From the NCBI RefSeq assembly GCF_025465945.1, contig NZ_JANLNW010000008.1, positions 45,328 to 109,327 on the forward strand: a DNA stretch of 64,000 nt. The letters run 5' to 3'. The stretch is from Pseudomonas sp. 6D_7.1_Bac1. Its GTDB lineage: Bacteria > Pseudomonadota > Gammaproteobacteria > Pseudomonadales > Pseudomonadaceae. The notes beneath the pieces were generated by a model that saw only the letters and a program-made list of their open reading frames with translations, made no database searches and was not told the origin of the DNA. A program made the translations under genes and the position numbers. Below are positions 8,825 to 17,798 of this stretch, piece after piece; positions within the stretch are counted from its first letter, which is position 1; each line of letters begins with the position of its first letter.

Positions 8825-10177
8825 ATGTTTGGCATGTCCCACGAGTCGTTTCTGCTGCTTGATGCAGTGGTTACCGTGATCGGATTGATTGTCCTGATCA
8901 CCCGGTTCAAGTTTCATCCCTTCATTGCATTGATCATTGCTGCCGCTTTTCTCGGGCTGACTTCAGGTATGCCGATTGGCACCATCATCAAGGCGTTCCA
9001 GGACGGCTTCGGTGGGGTACTCGGGTTTGTCGGGATCATCCTTGCGCTGGGCACCATGCTCGGCAAAATGATGGCCGAATCGGGCGGGGCGGATCAGATC
9101 GCCCAGACCCTGATTCGCGCGTTCGGTAAAGAGCGCGTGCAGTGGGCCATGATGTTCGCCGCCTTTCTGGTGGGCATTCCGTTGTTCTTCGAAATCGGCT
9201 TTGTGCTGCTGATTCCGCTGGTGTTCATCGTTGCCCGCCGCACCGGCGTGTCGATCATCAAGATTGGTATCCCGTTGCTGGCCGGTCTTTCTGCCGTGCA
9301 TGGCCTGGTTCCGCCGCACCCTGGCCCGTTGTTGGCGATCGGTGTGTTTGGCGCGGACATCGGTAAAACCATTCTCTACGGTCTGATCGTCGCGCTGCCG
9401 ACGGCCATTATTGCCGGCCCGATCTACGGTACGTTCATTGCCAAGTACATCCCCGGTCATCCTAATCAGGAACTGGTCGATCAGTTGTCCCGCGAGCCTC
9501 AGTCCAGCACCTTGCCGAGCTTCAGCATCACCTTGATCACCGTGCTGCTCCCGGTATTCCTGATGCTGCTCAAAACCTTTGCCGACATCGCGCTGCCGGA
9601 CGGGCATTTCTTCCGTACGTGGATGGACATGATCGGTCACCCGATCTCGGCGTTGCTGCTGGCGTTACTGCTGTCGCTGTACACCTTTGGGCATCGCCAG
9701 GGCATCGGTTCCAAGCAAATTCTCAAACTGCTCGACGCGAGTCTGGCGCCGACCGCAGCGATCATCTTGATCATCGGTGCCGGTGGTGGCTTCAAGCAGA
9801 TGCTGGTGACCAGCGGTGTGGGGGATGTGATTGGTCACATGGCGGTGAGCGCACAGATTTCACCGATTTTGCTGGCCTGGCTGGTAGCGGCAGTGATCCG
9901 CGTAGCGACGGGCTCTGCGACCGTGGCGACCATTACTGGCGCGGGCATTGTGGTGCCAGTGGTGGGGATGATACCGGGCGTGAACCGCGAGTTGCTGGTG
10001 CTGGCCACTGGTGCGGGCTCGTTGATTCTGTCTCACGTCAACGATGCAGGCTTCTGGCTGGTCAAGCAGTACTTCAACATGACCGTGGCCGAAACCTTCA
10101 AGACCTGGACCGCGATGGAAACCATTCTGTCCGTCGTTGCGCTGGGCTTCATCATGCTGCTGTCGTTGTTCGTCTAA
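8825..10177 (+). CDS. gntT: Gluconate permease, GntP family
   Basis: 450 residues, strongly hydrophobic with about 12-14 membrane segments. GntP signatures are visible: LGTMLGKMMAESGGADQIAQTL, GIPLFFEIGFVLLIPLVF, GLSAVHGLVPPHPGPL and the late ATGSATVATITGAGI and SHVNDAGFW segments. It imports gluconate by proton symport across the inner membrane for GntK. AGGAG lies 9 nt before the ATG. The symbol is by family; the gene is named gnuT or gntP in some pseudomonads. Confidence 0.92.
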   Translation: MFGMSHESFLLLDAVVTVIGLIVLITRFKFHPFIALIIAAAFLGLTSGMPIGTIIKAFQDGFGGVLGFVGIILALGTMLGKMMAESGGADQIAQTLIRAFGKERVQWAMMFAAFLVGIPLFFEIGFVLLIPLVFIVARRTGVSIIKIGIPLLAGLSAVHGLVPPHPGPLLAIGVFGADIGKTILYGLIVALPTAIIAGPIYGTFIAKYIPGHPNQELVDQLSREPQSSTLPSFSITLITVLLPVFLMLLKTFADIALPDGHFFRTWMDMIGHPISALLLALLLSLYTFGHRQGIGSKQILKLLDASLAPTAAIILIIGAGGGFKQMLVTSGVGDVIGHMAVSAQISPILLAWLVAAVIRVATGSATVATITGAGIVVPVVGMIPGVNRELLVLATGAGSLILSHVNDAGFWLVKQYFNMTVAETFKTWTAMETILSVVALGFIMLLSLFV

Positions 10178-10196
10178 GTACACCGCAAAAACAAAT

Positions 10197-10284
10197 GTGG
10201 GAGCGAGCCTGCTCGCGAAGAGGACCTGACATTCAACGATGATGTTGACTGTCAGACCGCTTTCGCGAGCAGGCTCGCTCCCAC
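10197..10284. repeat. REP pair (REPIN)
   Basis: Two inverted copies of the GTGGGAGCGAGC...CTCGCGA element flank about 44 bp, forming a long hairpin after gntT and before the convergent alaC end. Confidence 0.85.
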
Positions 10285-10295
10285 CTTGTTATGTG

Positions 10296-11513
10296 TCAGA
10301 CGTTAGGTTTGGCGACCAGCCCATCCGCCCGGAACATCCCGCGAATCCCGCGCACGGCCTGACGAATCCGGTCCTGGTTTTCGATCAGCGCGAAGCGTAC
10401 ATGGTCGTCGCCATATTCACCGAACCCCACCCCCGGCGAAACACAGACCTTGGCCTCGGCCAGCAGTTTCTTGGCGAACTCCAGTGAGCCCAGGTGCGCG
10501 TAGGCTTCAGGGATCTTGGCCCAGACGTACATCGAGGCTTTCGGATTTTCGACCATCCAGCCCAGTTCATGCAGGCCTTTGACCAGCACGTTGCGACGTT
10601 GCCGGTATTGCTCGGCGATGTCTTTGACGCACTGCTGATCACCTTCCAGCGCAGCGATGGCCGCCACTTGCAGCGGGGTGAAGGTGCCATAGTCGTGGTA
10701 GCTCTTGATCCGCGCCAGGGCGTTGACCAGTTCCGGGTTGCCGACCATGAAACCGATCCGCCAGCCAGCCATGTTGTAGCTTTTGGACAGGGTGAAAAAC
10801 TCCACCGCAATGTCTTTGGCGCCCGGCACCTGCATGATCGATGGGGCTTTCCAGCCGTCGTAGACGATATCGGCGTAGGCCAGGTCGTGCACCACCAGTA
10901 CGTCGTACTGCTTGGCGAGGGCGATCACGCGTTCGAAGAAGTCCAGTTCGACGCACTGTGCGGTCGGGTTGGACGGGAAGCCGAGAATCATCATCTTCGG
11001 TTTCGGGATCGAACCGCGAATGGCCCGTTCCAGTTCAGCGAAAAAATCCACGCCAGGAATCAGCGGCACCGAGCGCACTTGGGCGCCGGCAATCACCGCA
11101 CCGTAGATGTGGATCGGGTAGCTCGGGTTGGGCACCAGCACGGTGTCGCCCTGGTCGAGGGTGGCGAGCATCAAGTGCGCCAGGCCTTCCTTGGAACCGA
11201 TGGTGACGATGGCTTCGGTTTCCGGGTCGATGTCGACCTCGTAGCGATCCTTGTACCAGTTGGAAATCGCCCGGCGCAGGCGCGGAATACCTTTGGACGT
11301 GGAGTAGCCGTGGGTGTCCTCGCGTTGGGCAACCGTGACCAGTTTTTCAACGATGTGCGGCGGCGTCGGGCCGTCGGGGTTACCCATGCTCAAGTCGATG
11401 ATGTCTTCGCCACGACGACGGGCGGCCATCTTCAGCTCGGCAGTGATGTTGAATACGTAAGGGGGGAGTCGATCTATGCGCGCAAAGCGGCGCGGCGAAC
11501 CATGTTCGGCCAT
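10296..11513 (-). CDS. alaC: Alanine transaminase AlaC, class I/II PLP aminotransferase
   Basis: 405 residues from the ATG at 11513, which is preceded by GAGG; a 38-residue upstream extension has no ribosome binding site. It opens [21 protein letters not shown] like YfdZ/AlaC. Fold type I features are present: NPSYPIH, the Asn in [11 protein letters not shown], the Asp/Tyr pair in [14 protein letters not shown], and the PLP lysine in [17 protein letters not shown]. It transfers the amino group between glutamate and pyruvate in the cytoplasm. Its end faces gntT across a REP pair. Confidence 0.9.
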   Translation of the reverse strand: MAEHGSPRRFARIDRLPPYVFNITAELKMAARRRGEDIIDLSMGNPDGPTPPHIVEKLVTVAQREDTHGYSTSKGIPRLRRAISNWYKDRYEVDIDPETEAIVTIGSKEGLAHLMLATLDQGDTVLVPNPSYPIHIYGAVIAGAQVRSVPLIPGVDFFAELERAIRGSIPKPKMMILGFPSNPTAQCVELDFFERVIALAKQYDVLVVHDLAYADIVYDGWKAPSIMQVPGAKDIAVEFFTLSKSYNMAGWRIGFMVGNPELVNALARIKSYHDYGTFTPLQVAAIAALEGDQQCVKDIAEQYRQRRNVLVKGLHELGWMVENPKASMYVWAKIPEAYAHLGSLEFAKKLLAEAKVCVSPGVGFGEYGDDHVRFALIENQDRIRQAVRGIRGMFRADGLVAKPNV

Positions 11514-11743
11514 TGTTGCCTCGAATAACGTAAGCGCCCGGAACCGTCCGAGCGACGCTGGCCACTGCGGTGGCCTGTGGCGGAAGATAAGGGCGCTGAT
11601 GGCCGATTGTCTAGTGGTCAGGTTCAACTATTTTCGATGACACTGCTGACCGAACGTGCAAATTTTTGCTGTGCGCCGGCGCGTGCGCGCTTTTTGCAAA
11701 ACACGGCTGTCACTTAAAAAAACACCACCAGACGGGATGAAAA

Positions 11744-12406
11744 ATGGAGTTTTCCAGCGGCTTTTTGCTGAGCCTTTCGCTGTGCCTGGATATCGGCGTG
11801 GCTAATATTGCGATGATCACACTGGCCATGCAGCGCGGGTATTTCCAGGGTTTCGCGTTGGGGCTCGGCACCTGTGTCGGCGACCTGGTTTACGCGGTGC
11901 TGGCGCTGGCCGGCATGACGGTGCTGCTGCAGTACTCGGCAGTGCGCTGGGTGTTGTGGGTGGGCGGTTCGGCGCTGCTGCTGTACTTCGCCGCGAAAAT
12001 GATTTATTCGGCCATCCATCACAGCGCCGCGTTGGCGGAGGCGGGTGAGGTCAGTGCCGGCTCCCATCGCCGGGAGTTTTTCCGTGGGATTTTTCTGGCG
12101 ATGTCATCGCCCAGCGCAATTCTCTGGTTCGCTGCCGTCGGCGGTACGTTGATTGCCCGTTCCGGGGGCGGCAGCCTGGCCAGTGCCGGACTCTTTCTGG
12201 CAGGGTTCTTTTGCGCCGGGCTGCTCTGGTGCGTGGCCCTGTGCCTGGCGGCAAGCCAGGGCGGCAAGCTCTTGGGTGACAAGCTTCTACGCTACTCTTA
12301 CCTGGCATCTGCAGCGATCTTCTGCTATTTCGCGGTCTACGTGATCGTTTCCGGCTACCAGGAATTTATCGTCCCTGCGGCTGTTGCAGAACTTCCAGGC
12401 CTTTGA
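11744..12406 (+). CDS. LysE-family amino acid exporter
   Basis: 220 residues with five to six hydrophobic segments. The N-terminus FLLSLSLCLDIGVANIAMITLAMQRG corresponds to the RhtB/LysE signature (normally GPxxxxV), followed by GFALGLGTCVGDLVYAVLALAG. A central AMSSPSAILWFAAVGG matches the second conserved loop of the family. It probably exports an amino acid or related metabolite across the inner membrane. The substrate is unknown. The gene stands alone downstream of the divergent alaC. Confidence 0.85.
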   Translation: MEFSSGFLLSLSLCLDIGVANIAMITLAMQRGYFQGFALGLGTCVGDLVYAVLALAGMTVLLQYSAVRWVLWVGGSALLLYFAAKMIYSAIHHSAALAEAGEVSAGSHRREFFRGIFLAMSSPSAILWFAAVGGTLIARSGGGSLASAGLFLAGFFCAGLLWCVALCLAASQGGKLLGDKLLRYSYLASAAIFCYFAVYVIVSGYQEFIVPAAVAELPGL

Positions 12407-12472
12407 CTGGGGGAATCCGGTTTGGCTTCTATACTTTTAGCCGAACCCACCTTCAGTTGCAGGAGATGATTC

Positions 12473-12961
12473 ATGGACGAGCCAAAAAAAGGCGTGATCG
12501 CTGAGCCGCGCTTCGAAACAGGGCATTTTCTGTTGATCGCCGGGCTTGGCGGGCGGTTTAGCGCGGATACCACCGAAGGCATTCCCAAACTCTGGAAGAA
12601 ATTCGAACCGCATATCGGCAATGTTCCAGGGCAAATAGGCGAGGTAACCTACGGCATCTGCTGCAACCCGGATGGTAAAGGCGGTTTTGAGTACATCGCG
12701 GGTGTCGAGATCAGCAAGCTCGATGATCTGCCAGAACTCTACCGCTGGATCGAAATTCAGCCTCAGCACTACGCGGTGTTCAAGCACGAAGGTGGGCTGG
12801 ATACTTTGCCGCAAACCTTTCAGTACATCTGGAAAACCTGGTTGCCGCAGTCGGGTCATGAGGCTGCCGATGCTCCGGAGTTCGAGCGCTACAGCGACGA
12901 CTTCAATCCGAAACTCAATACCGGTGTGCTGGAAATCTGGGTGCCGCTCAAAACTGCCTGA
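12473..12961 (+). CDS. GyrI-like effector-binding domain protein
   Basis: 162 residues consisting only of a GyrI/AraC effector-binding-type domain: the N-terminal FLLIAGLGGRF strand, IPKLWKKFEPHIG helix, a central EYIAGVEISKLDDLP strand, and the C-terminal YAVFKHEGG and LEIWVPLK strands. There is no HTH, so it is a stand-alone small-molecule-binding or hydrolytic member. RBS AGGAG sits 8 nt before the ATG. Its partner is unknown. Confidence 0.8.
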   Translation: MDEPKKGVIAEPRFETGHFLLIAGLGGRFSADTTEGIPKLWKKFEPHIGNVPGQIGEVTYGICCNPDGKGGFEYIAGVEISKLDDLPELYRWIEIQPQHYAVFKHEGGLDTLPQTFQYIWKTWLPQSGHEAADAPEFERYSDDFNPKLNTGVLEIWVPLKTA

Positions 12962-12968
12962 ATGGGGT

Positions 12969-13001
12969 GAGAGGCGGGGTACTCAAGCGTCACCGCCTCT
13001 C
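12969..13001. terminator. Hairpin between convergent genes
   Basis: GAGAGGCGG and CCGCCTCTC form a perfect 9-bp stem between the GyrI-like gene and the small membrane-protein gene on the other strand. No T-run follows, so termination is only plausible. Confidence 0.45.
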
Positions 13002-13011
13002 GGTATCTGCA

Positions 13012-13122
13012 CTATTTACCTTTGCCGATTCGGCGCGCTCGCAGCACGTCGATCGACAGCGTGATAAAGCCAAAAGCACTGATGGTGAACAGCATAAGAA
13101 GACCGATCTGAACGCTACTCAT
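13012..13122 (-). CDS. Small single-pass membrane protein (36 aa)
   Basis: A 36-codon frame starting MSSVQIGLLMLFTISAFG and ending RARRIGKGK. Residues about 5-24 are an uninterrupted hydrophobic helix, followed by a strongly positive tail, so an N-out/C-in single-span topology is expected. AGGGAA lies about 9 nt before the ATG. It fills most of an otherwise unexplained 325-bp gap. Tiny membrane proteins of this form are common and often bind larger inner-membrane complexes, but no function can be assigned. Confidence 0.6.
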   Translation of the reverse strand: MSSVQIGLLMLFTISAFGFITLSIDVLRARRIGKGK

Positions 13123-13286
13123 GGTGAGATTCCCTATTCATGTCGAGAGACAGAAACAAGAAATAGTCCGAACCTTAAGCGAAAGAAAGCCGCTATACGA
13201 AGGCTTTACGGGCCCGCAGATGATCGATATGCAGTCCTTATTAATTTATGATTCGCTCCCCCTTTTTTCGCTGACCAGGCCACGCC

Positions 13287-13784
13287 ATGAACCCATCTAC
13301 GACCGTCATTCGCCAGGTTACGCCCGCTGATCTTGACCGCTGCTTCGCTATTGAAATCCAGGCCTATGAAGGTGATGAGGCGGCCACTCGCGAGAAAATT
13401 GCCACGCGGATTGCCACTTGGCCACAAGGTTTTATCGTGGCCGAGGTCGAGGGTGTCGTCGCGGGGTTTATCAATTCGGGTGCGGCGTATCAGGTGGAAA
13501 TGGCTGATGAGGCCTTCAAGGAAATGGTCGGCCATGACCCGGATGGCCCGCAGGTGGTGATCATGTCGGTGGTGGTGCATCCGGACTTTCAGGGGCAGGG
13601 CCTGGCAAAATGCTTGATGACCGAGTTCATCGCCCGCATGCGTGAGTTGAACAAGATCCGCATCAACCTGATGTGCAAGGAACGGCACATTGCGCTGTAT
13701 GCCGGGTTTGGTTTTGCCTACCTCAAGGTTTCCGCGTCTGACCACGGCGGCATGGCCTGGCATGAAATGGCGCTGGATCTGTAA
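13287..13784 (+). CDS. GNAT-family N-acetyltransferase
   Basis: 165 residues with the GNAT core: the N-terminal IRQVTPADLDRCFAIEIQAYEGDE segment, motif A VVIMSVVVHPDFQGQGLAKCLMTEFI with the Q-G-x-G acetyl-CoA pyrophosphate loop near residue 105, and motif B LYAGFGFAYLKV. The acceptor is unknown. It ends 4 bp from the convergent end of another GNAT gene; the two are not close copies. Confidence 0.85.
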   Translation: MNPSTTVIRQVTPADLDRCFAIEIQAYEGDEAATREKIATRIATWPQGFIVAEVEGVVAGFINSGAAYQVEMADEAFKEMVGHDPDGPQVVIMSVVVHPDFQGQGLAKCLMTEFIARMRELNKIRINLMCKERHIALYAGFGFAYLKVSASDHGGMAWHEMALDL

Positions 13785-13788
13785 CGGT

Positions 13789-14274
13789 TCAGAAGGCCAG
13801 GGTCAGGCGCCGCTCATAGCCGATACGGCCCTTGTAAGCGTTACCGCTGTCGACCCAGCCTTGCTTGAGATAGAGCCCGAGCGCCGATTCGTTTTGCGCA
13901 TCCACCGAAAGCTCCAGGCCTTTGATTTCTGGCCAGGCCTGACGCGCTACCTGTGGCAGGGCTTGCAGGAAGGCTTTGCCATAACCCCTGCCCTGGTGGC
14001 GGTGATCGACCTGCAGCGCGTGCAGTGTCGCCGTGTCTTCATGGGCCCAGTGTGGCAGGAACGGCGGGCGTTTCAGCATCAGGAAGGCGACAGGAATATC
14101 GTGAGCAAGCAGGGCAAAACCTTTGATGCCATCGCCCGGTGCAGACAACAAGGTGTGCAACGCCGTGTCGATATCGCCAGAAAATTGCTGCTGCTGCGCA
14201 GGGATTTCGATGGCTTCCAGTTGCTGGCGCTGAGCGAGTGTCAGCTGTTCGTAGGGAACGAGTTGGGTGGTCAC
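13789..14274 (-). CDS. GNAT-family N-acetyltransferase
   Basis: 161 residues. The initiation codon is probably the GTG at 14274, with no strong ribosome binding site. Motif A reads LHALQVDHRHQGRGYGKAFLQAL (RGYG loop), followed by LELSVDAQNESALGLYLKQGWV, the typical motif B. The acceptor is unknown. It converges on the preceding GNAT gene. Confidence 0.82.
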   Translation of the reverse strand: MTTQLVPYEQLTLAQRQQLEAIEIPAQQQQFSGDIDTALHTLLSAPGDGIKGFALLAHDIPVAFLMLKRPPFLPHWAHEDTATLHALQVDHRHQGRGYGKAFLQALPQVARQAWPEIKGLELSVDAQNESALGLYLKQGWVDSGNAYKGRIGYERRLTLAF

Positions 14275-14352
14275 TGGCGGTGTCCGTGTTCCGACAAATA
14301 TGAAGTTCGGATTTTAGCCAGTTTGCCGCGTCGACATTTATTTTATTTGAGC

Positions 14353-14379
14353 TGTCGATTTGGCTTTTGGCCAGACGAC
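14353..14379 (+). promoter_or_regulatory. Candidate ECF42-type promoter
   Basis: TGTCGA, a 17-bp spacer, then CGAC. As I recall the ECF42 group, its autoregulated promoters use a TGTCGA -35 and a CGA-type -10. It would give a leader of about 150 nt to the YCII gene that opens the sigma-factor operon. The assignment is inference. Confidence 0.4.
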
Positions 14380-14537
14380 TAAGGGTGTCTTCACACAGAA
14401 AACACTCGCAGATTCATCATGAATGCGTCACTTCGATGTCGTCGCGGCACTGCTCGAGTTGCAACCCAGATCGTCGGGATTTTCGCCAAATGCTTAATCT
14501 GCAGCCATAGTTGATCAGCCCGATCACGGAGAGCCTT

Positions 14538-14882
14538 ATGAAATACCTATGTCTGGTCTACAGCGACGAACGCCTGCTGCACACCTCGCCCGACAGCCCG
14601 GAAGATGCCGAGTGCATGGCCTACGCCGAGTCCGTGCAGGGCAGTGGCCGGATGCTCGCCGCCGAGGCACTGGAATCCGTTCAGGCCGCGACCACGGTGC
14701 GCATGCGTGGCGGCAAGCTGTCGATTACCGACGGCCCGTTCGCCGAAACCAAGGAGCAATTGGCCGGCTTCTATTTGATCGATGCGAAGGACCTGAACGA
14801 AGCCATTCAGGTTGCCGGCAACATCCCGGCGGCCCGGGTCGGCAGCGTTGAAGTGCGCCCAGTACGTGAGTTGAATCCCTGA
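14538..14882 (+). CDS. YCII/DGPF-domain protein
   Basis: 114 residues from the ATG at 14538, with GGAGA upstream. It starts MKYLCLVYSDE and carries the defining TDGPFAETKEQLAGFYLIDAKDLNEAI motif. This is a ferredoxin-like YCII fold with a conserved His/Asp-type pocket. DGPF proteins are the usual genomic partners of ECF42 sigma factors, and here the gene opens such an operon. Its biochemical role is not known. Confidence 0.9.
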   Translation: MKYLCLVYSDERLLHTSPDSPEDAECMAYAESVQGSGRMLAAEALESVQAATTVRMRGGKLSITDGPFAETKEQLAGFYLIDAKDLNEAIQVAGNIPAARVGSVEVRPVRELNP

Positions 14883-14908
14883 TAACCACCAAAAACAGGA
14901 GTTTTGCC

Positions 14909-15400
14909 ATGAGCTTTCCCGAAGCAGGCGGCCAGCCTGCCGAACACGAGTTATCCATCTGTCGTTTGATTGATGCGCCACGCAGCAAAGTGTTCCGCGC
15001 CTGGACTGAACCGCAATTGCTCGCCCAGTGGTGGGGGCCCCATGGCATGACCACGCCGGAGTGTGAGATGGACCTGTGGGTCGGCGGCCAATTTCGCACG
15101 CTGATGCGCGCACCGGACGGCAGTGAGTACCCGACCTCGGGGGTGTACCTGGAGATCGTTGCGCCGCAGCGGATTGTGTTCACCGATGCCTTCAAGCCTG
15201 GCTGGATTCCTTCGGGCAAGCCGTTCATGACCGCCGAAGTGATGTTCGATGAGGTCGACGGCAAAACGCTCTACACCGCCCGCGCCATGCACTGGACCGA
15301 AGAGGATCGAAAGAACCATGAAGCCATGGGCTTTCATGACGGCTGGGGGCAGAGTCTGGATCGGTTGGTGACCCTGGTGACCACAGGCATGTCGGACTGA
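14909..15400 (+). CDS. SRPBCC (AHSA1-like) protein
   Basis: 163 residues of START/Bet v1-like fold: LSICRLIDAPRSKVFRAWTEPQLLAQWWGP at the N-terminus, the ARA-type strand near residue 125 and the EGWxxxLDRL-like C-terminal helix (GWGQSLDRLVTL). AGGAG precedes the ATG. It is the second gene of the YCII-SRPBCC-sigma operon; its stop overlaps the sigma-factor start by one base (TGATG), so translation is probably coupled. It is likely a hydrophobic-ligand binder. Confidence 0.9.
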   Translation: MSFPEAGGQPAEHELSICRLIDAPRSKVFRAWTEPQLLAQWWGPHGMTTPECEMDLWVGGQFRTLMRAPDGSEYPTSGVYLEIVAPQRIVFTDAFKPGWIPSGKPFMTAEVMFDEVDGKTLYTARAMHWTEEDRKNHEAMGFHDGWGQSLDRLVTLVTTGMSD

Positions 15401-16635
15401 TGCCGGGCGAGTCGGTCAAGGCGTTGGTCGAGAGGGTTTATCGCAACGAGTCGCGGCGCATTCTCGCCACATTGATTCGATTGCTGGGTGATTTCGACCT
15501 CGCCGAAGAGGCTTTGCATGAAGCCTTCTTCGTCGCGGTCGAACGCTGGCAGCGCGATGGCGTGCCCGATAATCCACGGGCCTGGCTGGTGTCGACCGGG
15601 CGTTTCAAGGCCATTGACGGCTTGCGCCGTCGGGCGCGATTTGCGGCCTCGCAAGCGGCGTTGGTCGCACAGCTCGAAGAACTCGAAGAGGCCGACTGGA
15701 GTGTGGATGATGTGGAAGACGATCGCTTGCGGCTGATCTTCACCTGTTGCCACCCGGCCCTGGCGGCGGATGCGCAGGTGCCGTTGACGCTACGCGAAGT
15801 CTGCGACCTGACCACGGAGGAAATCGCCCGGGCCTTTCTCGCCGCACCGTCCACCATTGCCCAGCGTATCGTGCGTGCCAAAAGCAAAATCCGTGACGCA
15901 AAAATCCCCTATCAAGTGCCTTCCATTGCCGAGTTACCCGAGCGCCTCGACAGTGTGTTGCGGGTGATTTACCTGGTATTCAACGAAGGGTATTCGGCGT
16001 CGGTCGGCAGTGAGCTGACCCGCGAAGACCTGACCCGCGAAGCGATCCGTCTTGGCCGCTTGCTGATGGAACTGTTGCCGGAGCCTGAAGTGATGGGGTT
16101 GCTGGCGCTGATGCTGCTCAATGAATCGCGGCGCCCGGCCAGAACCTCGGCGTCGGGTGAGTTGATCGTGCTCGATGAGCAGGATCGCTCGCTGTGGAAT
16201 GCCCGGATGATTGACGAAGGGTGTGCGTTGATCGAGCAGGCGCTGAGCACGCGTGGTTTTGGACCGTATTGTTTGCAAGCGGCGATCTCGGCGGTGCATG
16301 CCGAAGCCACGACGGCCGAGCAAACTGACTGGCCACAGATTGTGGGGCTGTATGACGTGTTGCTGCGGGTGCAGCCGTCGCCGGTGATTGAGCTCAATCG
16401 CGCGGCGGCGCTGTCCAGACGCGATGGGCCGTTGGCGGGGCTGAGATTGATCGACGAGATTCTGCAGCGTGGCGAGTTACTCGACTATCACCTGGCCCAT
16501 TCGGCGCGCGCAGAGTTTTGCCGGCAGTTGGGGCGTGTTGAAGAGGCGAGGGCGGCTTATCTGCGCGCCCTTGAGTTGACTCAGCAAGTGCCGGAACGGC
16601 GGTTTATCGAGCGGCGGTTGAGTGAGTTGCAATGA
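15400..16635 (+). CDS. ECF RNA polymerase sigma factor, ECF42 group (DUF6596)
   Basis: 411 residues, far longer than an ordinary ECF sigma factor. Sigma2 is at about residues 10-80 (RRILATLIRLLGDFDLAEEALHEAFFVA, NPRAWLVSTGRFKAIDGLRR) and sigma4 is at about 115-165 (LTLREVCDLTTEEIARAFLAAPSTIAQRIVRAK). A large C-terminal extension with VFNEGYSAS and TPR-like helices characterises the ECF42 group. No anti-sigma factor is adjacent, as expected for this group; control is thought to run through the C-terminal extension and DGPF partners. The regulon is unknown. Confidence 0.92.
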   Translation: MPGESVKALVERVYRNESRRILATLIRLLGDFDLAEEALHEAFFVAVERWQRDGVPDNPRAWLVSTGRFKAIDGLRRRARFAASQAALVAQLEELEEADWSVDDVEDDRLRLIFTCCHPALAADAQVPLTLREVCDLTTEEIARAFLAAPSTIAQRIVRAKSKIRDAKIPYQVPSIAELPERLDSVLRVIYLVFNEGYSASVGSELTREDLTREAIRLGRLLMELLPEPEVMGLLALMLLNESRRPARTSASGELIVLDEQDRSLWNARMIDEGCALIEQALSTRGFGPYCLQAAISAVHAEATTAEQTDWPQIVGLYDVLLRVQPSPVIELNRAAALSRRDGPLAGLRLIDEILQRGELLDYHLAHSARAEFCRQLGRVEEARAAYLRALELTQQVPERRFIERRLSELQ

Positions 16636-16652
16636 TGGCCGCACTCATCGCC

Positions 16653-16827
16653 CGTAGCAGCTGCCGAGCCACGTTCGAGCTTGTAGCAGCTGCCGAGCCC
16701 GCGAGGCTGCGTTCGGCTGCGAAGCAGTCGTAAAGTCGGGCAACGCGTGTTTCCAGGCAAACCGTGGACTCAGGATTTGCGAGGACTTCGTCCTCGAACG
16801 CAGCCTCGCGGGCTCGGCAGCTGCTAC
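16653..16827. repeat. Inverted repeat of a second REP family
   Basis: GTAGCAGCTGCCGAGCCCGC...GGCTGCG at 16683-16715 pairs with its complement at 16795-16827. A partial copy (GTAGCAGCTGCCGAGCC) precedes it at 16654. The sequence is unrelated to the GTGGGAGCGAGC family elsewhere in the window. Confidence 0.8.
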
Positions 16828-16855
16828 GGATACGGAGGTGGTTTCGCAGCGTATT

Positions 16856-17710
16856 TCACTCCAGCATCTTGCCCAGCAACCAGCTCCCCGCCGGCCCCGG
16901 CGGATGCAGGCGTGACCAGAGCGCGTCGACTGCCACCGGTTTCGGCCAGCCGCGGACCTTGAGTTCCTGCAACGAACCTGCACCAAAGCGCCCGACCAGC
17001 CAGCGTGGCAAGGGGGCCCAGCCGAAGCCGCCTTGAGCCATTTCCAACAGCATCAGATAACTGGGCGCCGACCAGACCCGGCCTTGGGCGCGGGTTTCGT
17101 ATGGATTGATGATGGTTGCCAGGCGCAACTCGCGGTGCTGTTGCAGGATGTTCTTGTCGACATGTTGCAGTGCCGCCAGCGGATGTTCGCGCGACACGAA
17201 CAAGGCAATTTCCGTGCGCTCGTCGACCGTCGCGCTGTTCAGGTCTGCCGGGTAGTCAGACTGCATTTCGGCGAACGCGATATGCGCGCGACCGCGTTGC
17301 ACCAACGCGATCAAGTCGTCGCACTCGGCAATCAGGCATTCGAGTTCCAGGTCCGGGTAACGCTGCTCGAAGTCGCTCAATGCGGCTTCAAAGCGGTCGG
17401 ATTGATAGGTGTCGGAAATCGCTACCGTCAGTTTCGCCTCGACGCCCTGGGAAAGCTGCGCGGCGGTCATTTCGAGGCGGCTGGTGGCGGCCAGGATGTC
17501 CTCGGCGCGTTGCAACATGACATGCCCGGCCGACGTCAGGCTGGGCTTGCGACTGCTGCGATCGAACAGTGTCACGTTCAGGTCGATTTCCAGGCTGGCG
17601 ACGGCCGCGCTGATGGTCGATTGGCTTTTGCCGAGTTTGCGTGCGGCTGCGGAAAACGAGCCTTGGGTCGCCGCCTGGACGAACGCCAGCAGCACTTCAT
17701 GTGAGGCCAT
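16856..17710 (-). CDS. LysR-family transcriptional regulator
   Basis: 284 residues. The N-terminal HTH reads GSFSAAARKLGKSQSTISAAVASLEIDLNV, followed by the standard linker and effector domain ending near GPAGSWLLGKMLE. It is divergent from the PACE transporter across 88 bp. LysR regulators paired with PACE pumps, as in the AceR/AceI system, activate the pump in response to its substrate, so that role is likely here. Confidence 0.87.
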   Translation of the reverse strand: MASHEVLLAFVQAATQGSFSAAARKLGKSQSTISAAVASLEIDLNVTLFDRSSRKPSLTSAGHVMLQRAEDILAATSRLEMTAAQLSQGVEAKLTVAISDTYQSDRFEAALSDFEQRYPDLELECLIAECDDLIALVQRGRAHIAFAEMQSDYPADLNSATVDERTEIALFVSREHPLAALQHVDKNILQQHRELRLATIINPYETRAQGRVWSAPSYLMLLEMAQGGFGWAPLPRWLVGRFGAGSLQELKVRGWPKPVAVDALWSRLHPPGPAGSWLLGKMLE

Positions 17711-17798
17711 GAACTATCGCCTTGATCGATGGTTACTGGTTATGAAGTATCGGTGTGGTGACGGATGATGGCAACACATTCACCCAGGGAGCTTGATC

